Source: Streptomyces melanogenes
GTDB lineage: Bacteria > Actinomycetota > Actinomycetes > Streptomycetales > Streptomycetaceae
Direction of reading: 5' to 3'
Length of the DNA stretch: 64,000 bases
NCBI RefSeq assembly: GCF_014649795.1
Contig: NZ_BMTS01000020.1
Coordinates: forward strand, 79,653-143,652
A program made the position numbers and the translations under genes. Each line of letters starts with the position of its first letter. Within the stretch, counting starts at the first letter, position 1. Below are positions 59,966 to 64,000 of the stretch, one piece after another. The notes under the pieces are model-generated. The model made no database searches and had not been told where the DNA came from. It saw only the letters and a list, made by a program, of their open reading frames with translations.

Positions 59966-60823
59966 TCAGGCCACCGCCGCCGCGATCGTCTCCGCGATCG
60001 GCGTCGTCGGCCGACCGATCAGCCGCGCCAGCTCGCCGGACGTGCCCGCGAGCCGCCCCCGCCCGATCGCCAGGTCCACGTCGACCAGGATCTCGGCGAA
60101 CGGCGCCGGGATCCCCGCACCCGTGAGGATGCCGAGGTGCACCTCGGGCGCGACCGCCTGGTACGCGATCTCCTTGCCGGTCGCCCGCGCGACCTCCGCC
60201 GCGTACTCCGCGAACGACCACGCCACGTCGCCGCTCAGCTCGTACGTCCGGCCCAGGTGGCCCTCGCCGGTCAGCACCGCCGCCGCGGCGGCCGCGTAGT
60301 CGGCGCGGGCGGCCGAGGCCACCCGGCCCTCGCCCGCGTTGGAGACGACCGCGCCGTGCGCCAGGACCGGCTCCAGGTGGGCGGTGTAGTTCTCGGTGTA
60401 CCAGCCGTTGCGCAGGAAGGTGTACGGCAGCCCCGAGTCGAGGATCAGCTGCTCGGTGGCCTTGTGCTCGTCCGCGAGGCGGAAGTCGGCCTCCGGTCCG
60501 CCGAGGATGCCGGTGTACGCGAGCTGTGCCACCCCGGCGTCCTTCGCGGCCGCGACCACGGCGGCGTGCTGCGCCACCCGCTGCCCGACCTCGCTGCCGG
60601 AGACCAGCAGCACGCGGTCACCGGCGCGGAAGGCCCCGGCCAGCGTCTCGGGCGCGCTGTAGTCGGCCACCCGCAGCTCCACACCGCGCTCGGCGAGCCC
60701 GGCGGCCTTCTCCTTGTTCCGTACGACGGCGGCTATCCCGCTCGCGGGCACCCCCGAGGCGAGCAGCTCGTCGATGACGAGACGGCCGAGGGCTCCGGTG
60801 GCTCCGGTGACGACGATGCTCAT
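59966..60823 (-). CDS. NAD(P)H:quinone oxidoreductase, NmrA-like (QorB/QOR2 type)
   Basis: A 285-residue atypical short-chain dehydrogenase. It has the NAD(P)-binding motif IVVTGATGALGRLVIDELLA, VRNKEKAAGLAERGVELRVADY, LLVSGSEVGQRVAQHAAVV, YTFLRNGWYTENYTAHL and RADYAAAAAAVLTGEGHLGR, all characteristic of the QorB family. It probably reduces quinones or acts as a redox sensor. ATG at 60823. It is divergent from an HxlR-type regulator, the standard arrangement for this pair, with shared operator sequence at about 60920-60965. Confidence 0.93.
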   Translation of the reverse strand: MSIVVTGATGALGRLVIDELLASGVPASGIAAVVRNKEKAAGLAERGVELRVADYSAPETLAGAFRAGDRVLLVSGSEVGQRVAQHAAVVAAAKDAGVAQLAYTGILGGPEADFRLADEHKATEQLILDSGLPYTFLRNGWYTENYTAHLEPVLAHGAVVSNAGEGRVASAARADYAAAAAAVLTGEGHLGRTYELSGDVAWSFAEYAAEVARATGKEIAYQAVAPEVHLGILTGAGIPAPFAEILVDVDLAIGRGRLAGTSGELARLIGRPTTPIAETIAAAVA

Positions 60824-60919
60824 GGCTGCTGACTCCTTGGCTCTCGGTCCCGTCCGGAACCGGCTCCGGTTCCCGTGCGGAACCCGTGACACTCACCGTA
60901 CGGCTGGCGCTAACCTTTC

Positions 60920-60965
60920 GTAAGTACCCACTTTGAAGTAAGGTACTGGTATGGCAGTAAGTACC
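60920..60965. promoter_or_regulatory. HxlR operator region (GTAAGTACC repeats)
   Basis: GTAAGTACC occurs at 60920-60928 and 60957-60965, with AGTACC (60923-60928) and GGTACT (60942-60947) forming an inverted pair around CACTTTGAAGTAA. HxlR-type regulators commonly bind GTAC-containing palindromes between themselves and a divergent oxidoreductase. The second copy overlaps the start of the regulator gene, which suggests autorepression. Confidence 0.55.
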
Positions 60966-61376
60966 TCGTCCCACGCCCGGCCCGCCGAGGACCTCCGCGA
61001 GGCCATGTGTCCGCACCGGCTCGTCCTGGAGCACGTGACCAGCCGCTGGGGCGTGCTGGTCCTGCTCGCGCTGCTCGACCGGTCGTACCGGTTCAGTGAG
61101 CTGCGTCGGCACGTCGGCCGGGTCAGCGAGAAGATGCTGGCCCAGACCCTCCAGACGCTGGAGCGCGACGGCTTCGTGCTCCGCGACGCCAAGCCGGTCA
61201 TCCCGCCGCGCGTCGACTATTCGCTGACCCCGATCGGCCGCGAGGCCGCCGAACGCGTCCGGGCCCTGGCCGAGTGGACCGGCGTACGGATGGAACAGGT
61301 GCAGGAGGCCCGGGCGGCCTACGACGAGGCCCGCGAGGCCAAGCTCAAAGTCCTGGAAGCCGAGCCCACGTCCTAG
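60951..61376 (+). CDS. HxlR family transcriptional regulator
   Basis: A 141-residue winged-helix regulator. Features are CPHRLVLEHVTSRWGVLVLLALLD with the single conserved N-terminal Cys (redox or thiol sensing in several relatives), FSELRRHVGRVSEKMLAQTLQTLERDGFV as recognition helix and wing, and VDYSLTPIGREAAERVRALAEW. It probably represses the divergent QorB-like gene in response to electrophiles or quinones. ATG at 60951. Its stop overlaps the convergent KimA-like gene by 4 bp. Confidence 0.93.
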   Translation: MAVSTSSHARPAEDLREAMCPHRLVLEHVTSRWGVLVLLALLDRSYRFSELRRHVGRVSEKMLAQTLQTLERDGFVLRDAKPVIPPRVDYSLTPIGREAAERVRALAEWTGVRMEQVQEARAAYDEAREAKLKVLEAEPTS

Positions 61377-63328
61377 TCGAGCTGCGGCTCCCGCCCCGCG
61401 TCCAGCGACCGCAGCGCCCGTGAGACGTCGAACGGCAGCACCGTCACCGCCACCGACGGCAGCTGCTCCAGGGCCTTGGCCATCGCCTCGCCGGTGCCCC
61501 GGTGCAGCAGCCTGCCGAGGAAACCGGTGTACGTGCGGTGCGGGACCAGCACCGTCAGCCAGGTCCTGCCGTCCTCGGTCGTCCGGGCCGCCAGCTCCTT
61601 CATGGCGTGCCGCAACCGCCGGTCCGGGCAGTCCACCAGCTCCAGCGGCACCGAAGTGGCCGCCGTCGCCTCCCACTGCGCCGAGAGCCGCCGCGCGTGC
61701 GCCTCGTCGATCGCGAAGTGGACCGCCCGGATCTCGTCGGGCCGCAGCTCGTGCGCGTACCGCAGCGCCTTGAGCGCGGCCAGGTCCAACGTCTCCACCA
61801 GCACGAACACCTGATGGCGGCGGCCGTGCGGCAGATCGGCGCCGGGCGCCTGGAGGGTGCCGAGGGCCGAAGCCTCCCGCCGGTACTCGCGGTTGATCCG
61901 CGTCAGCGCCCACACCCCCAGTGGGAACACCACGACCACCAGCCAGGCGCCCTCGGTGAACTTGGTGACCGCGAAGATCAGCACGACGGCCGCCGACACC
62001 ACGGCCGCGAGCCCGTTCACACCGACCTTCAGCCGCCGGTGCCGCTCGCGCCGCCGCAGGTGGTACGCGGTGAGCCCGGCCCCGGCCATGGTGAACGCGG
62101 TGAACACCCCGATCGCGTACAGCGCCACCAGCTTGTCCACATTGGCGCGGGTGACGAGCAGCAGCGCCAGCGAGACGACGGTCAGCGAGATGATCCCGTT
62201 GGAGAACGCGAGCCGGTGTCCGCGCCGGGTCAACTGCCGTGGCAGGAACCGGTCCTCGGCCACGAAACTGGCGAGGTAGGGGAAGCCGGTGAACGGGGTG
62301 TTGGCGCCGGTGTAGAGGATCAGCGCGGTCGCGACCTGCACGAAGACGAGCCCGGCCGTGCCCAGCGCCCCGCCGCCGAACGCGAAGTGGGCCTCCTGCG
62401 CGATGACGGTCGGGGTGCCGTCGCCGTACGGCACCGCGTGCGTGAAGTGCGCGAGCGTCGACACGCCGAGCACCAGCACGCCCAGGACGCAGCTCATCGC
62501 GATCAGCGTGCGCCGGGCGTTGCGCCCCTGCGGCTCGCGGAACGCCGAGATGCCGTTCGAGATCGCTTCGAGCCCGGTGAGCGACGACCCGCCGTTGGCG
62601 AACGCCCGCAGCACCATGAACAGCGACGCCCCGTACAGCCAGCCGCTGCCCGCGCTGCCGACCGGGATCGCGCCCGCCGCGTGCAGATCGGCGCGCGGCA
62701 GCCCGGAGGTGAGCCCGCGTACGGCGGAGACGACGAGCAGCAGCCCGATGGCCGCCATGAACAGATAGGCGGGCAGCGCGAACAGCCGTCCGGCCTCCCG
62801 CACCCCGCGCAGATTCCCGTACGCGAGGAAGAGGACCACGCCCACGGAGATGGGCAGTTGGAGGTGGTCCATGCCGGTCCAGCCGTCGCCCAGCAGGTGC
62901 GCCAGCGAGATGATCGCGTTGGTTCCGGCCGACACCTGGACGGCGACGGTCACGATGTAGTCGACGAGCAGCGCCACGGCCGCGATCTGCGCGACGTCCG
63001 GCCCGAAGTTCTCGCGCGCCACGACGTACGAGCCGCCGGCCCGGGTGTAGATGGTGACGACATCGCTGTAACAGAGCGTCAGAAGGACGAGGACGAACAG
63101 GATCGCCCCGGTCACCGGCATCAGCAGACTGAACGCCGCCGCCCCGACCACCGGCACCAGGACCCGCAGTATCTCCTCGGAACCGTACGCGGACGAGCTG
63201 ATGCAGTCCGACGCCAGCACCCCGAGCGCCGTGCGGTTGTCCAGCTTCTCGTCGCTGATGCGCTCGGTGGTGAGCGGTTTGCCGAGCAGCCGCCGTTTGA
63301 CGCGGTACGCGAGACGGTCCATGGGCAT
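61373..63328 (-). CDS. APC-superfamily permease, KimA-like (potassium importer/amino-acid permease)
   Basis: A 651-residue protein. The first 450 residues hold about twelve transmembrane helices. The N-terminal sequence LGVLASDCISSSAYGSEEILRVL is the signature of the KimA (YdaO) branch of the APC superfamily, which includes high-affinity K+/H+ symporters controlled by c-di-AMP. RAGGSYVVARENFG and ANGGSSLTGLEAISNGISAFREPQ follow. The last 180 residues form a cytoplasmic USP-like domain (HQVFVLVETLDLAALKALRY, WLTVLVPHRTYTGFLGRLLH). Potassium transport is the best guess, amino-acid transport the alternative. The gap to korB (60 bp) is too short for a riboswitch. Confidence 0.85.
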   Translation of the reverse strand: MPMDRLAYRVKRRLLGKPLTTERISDEKLDNRTALGVLASDCISSSAYGSEEILRVLVPVVGAAAFSLLMPVTGAILFVLVLLTLCYSDVVTIYTRAGGSYVVARENFGPDVAQIAAVALLVDYIVTVAVQVSAGTNAIISLAHLLGDGWTGMDHLQLPISVGVVLFLAYGNLRGVREAGRLFALPAYLFMAAIGLLLVVSAVRGLTSGLPRADLHAAGAIPVGSAGSGWLYGASLFMVLRAFANGGSSLTGLEAISNGISAFREPQGRNARRTLIAMSCVLGVLVLGVSTLAHFTHAVPYGDGTPTVIAQEAHFAFGGGALGTAGLVFVQVATALILYTGANTPFTGFPYLASFVAEDRFLPRQLTRRGHRLAFSNGIISLTVVSLALLLVTRANVDKLVALYAIGVFTAFTMAGAGLTAYHLRRRERHRRLKVGVNGLAAVVSAAVVLIFAVTKFTEGAWLVVVVFPLGVWALTRINREYRREASALGTLQAPGADLPHGRRHQVFVLVETLDLAALKALRYAHELRPDEIRAVHFAIDEAHARRLSAQWEATAATSVPLELVDCPDRRLRHAMKELAARTTEDGRTWLTVLVPHRTYTGFLGRLLHRGTGEAMAKALEQLPSVAVTVLPFDVSRALRSLDAGREPQLD

Positions 63329-63388
63329 ATCAGTACGGGTGCCCGGCCGGGGGCTCGCGCAGACTCCCCGGCCGGTCGGCCCTTTGGG

Positions 63389-64000
63389 TCAGCCCGCGAC
63401 GGTCCAGGTGTCGTTGCCGGTGAGGAGGGTGGTGAGGTCGCCCTTGCCGTGCTGCTCGATGGCGGTGTCGAGCTGGTCGGCCATCTGGGTGTCGTAGACC
63501 GGGCGGTCCACGGAGCGGAGGACGCCGATGGGGGTGTGGTGGAGGGTGTCGGGGTCGGCGAGGCGGGAGAGGGCGAAGGCGGTGGTGGGGGAGGCCGCGT
63601 GGGCGTCGTGGACGAGGACGTCGGCGACGTTGTCCGGGGTGACGGCCACGATCTTCAGGTCCCCGGTGGCGGGGTCGCGGACGACTCCCTTGGTGTTGTC
63701 GGCGCCGAACAGGATGGGCTGTCCGTGTTCGAGGCGGATGACGGCGTCCTGGGCCTGCTCATGGTCCTTTAGGGCTTCAAAAGCGCCGTCGTTGTAGATG
63801 TTGCAGTTCTGGTAGATCTCGATGAGGGCGGTGCCGGGGTGGTCGGCGGCTTGCCGTAGGACCTCGGTGAGGTGTTTGCGGTCGGAGTCGATGGTCCGGG
63901 CGACGAAGGAGGCCTCGGCGCCCAGCGCGAGGGACACCGGGTTGAACGGCGCGTCGAGTGATCCCATGGGGGTCGACTTGGTGATCTTGCCGACTTCCGA
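63389..64000 (-). CDS. korB: 2-oxoacid:ferredoxin oxidoreductase subunit beta, C-terminal part
   Basis: The gene runs out of the right edge; the last 203 codons are present. The visible part begins SEVGKITKSTPMGSLDAPFN and continues with SLALGAEASFVARTIDSD, ALIEIYQNCNIYNDGAFEAL and RLEHGQPILFGADNTKGVV, typical of KorB, the thiamine-diphosphate subunit that with KorA oxidises 2-oxoglutarate using ferredoxin. The GDGD cofactor motif lies outside the window. The ATG at 63965-63967 is internal, not the start. Ends TWTVAG at 63389. The KimA-like gene follows on the same strand. Confidence 0.95.
   Translation of the reverse strand, partial: SEVGKITKSTPMGSLDAPFNPVSLALGAEASFVARTIDSDRKHLTEVLRQAADHPGTALIEIYQNCNIYNDGAFEALKDHEQAQDAVIRLEHGQPILFGADNTKGVVRDPATGDLKIVAVTPDNVADVLVHDAHAASPTTAFALSRLADPDTLHHTPIGVLRSVDRPVYDTQMADQLDTAIEQHGKGDLTTLLTGNDTWTVAG

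Overview
This window is chromosomal DNA from a high-GC actinomycete, almost certainly Streptomyces or a close relative. The signs are very high GC with strong third-position G/C bias, many GTG starts, 4-bp translationally coupled overlaps, complete futalosine-pathway menaquinone genes next to a 14-gene nuo operon, and a dispersed intergenic repeat (core GCGGGGAACTGCGCGACC) familiar from Streptomyces. I see no tRNA, rRNA, CRISPR array, prophage, insertion sequence or secondary-metabolite cluster. The gene order (mqnA - kinase - mqnC - menG - prenyl reductase - NlpC/P60 - nuoA-N - recQ - polyprenyl synthase - ABC transporter - korB) reads as conserved core chromosome with accessory insertions.

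Layout. 1-7.2 kb: the end of an anti-sigma-like ATPase gene, a GlxA/AraC regulator divergent from a metallo-beta-lactamase-fold protein, an HSL-type esterase, a secreted lipase with an AraC-type regulator, and an acyl-CoA ligase. 7.2-17.4 kb: a cold-shock protein, mqnA, an esterase lipoprotein, a Ser/Thr kinase, mqnC, a degenerate amidohydrolase-like protein, menG, glutaminase, a GNAT acetyltransferase and a geranylgeranyl-reductase-type flavoprotein probably acting on the menaquinone side chain. 17.5-19.1 kb: an NlpC/P60 cell-wall hydrolase and an 800-bp divergent regulatory region. 19.1-35.1 kb: nuoA to nuoN (complex I), with an extra 22-codon ORF between nuoG and nuoH. 35.2-42.0 kb: a minus-strand operon of GntR regulator, AprB-like ferredoxin, SsuA/SsuC/SsuB-type ABC importer and AprA-like flavoprotein fused to HEAT repeats. 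42.2-50.1 kb: recQ, fumarylacetoacetase, an ATP-grasp ligase paired with a flavoprotein, and a CocE-type hydrolase. 50.3-56.4 kb: polyprenyl diphosphate synthase, a small lipoprotein, a LolA-like protein, an ABC exporter pair and a TetR regulator. 56.4-64 kb: an FMN reductase-like protein, a secreted M28 aminopeptidase, RarD, a QorB-like protein divergent from an HxlR regulator, a KimA-like transporter and the start-truncated korB.

How it fits together. The window is a respiratory-quinone neighbourhood. MqnA and MqnC make the naphthoquinone precursor, MenG methylates it, the polyprenyl synthase probably supplies the tail, the reductase probably saturates part of the tail, and the NADH dehydrogenase reduces the finished menaquinone. 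A palindrome matching the Rex (NADH/NAD sensor) operator lies just upstream of nuoA.

The least explained parts are the AprAB-like/ABC-importer operon at 35.2-42.0 kb, with its HEAT fusion and a possible NosL-like tail on the binding protein; the dispersed repeat, one copy of which is translated inside an acyl-CoA ligase; and the dense GATCAC / CACTCG motif clusters between nlpC and nuoA.
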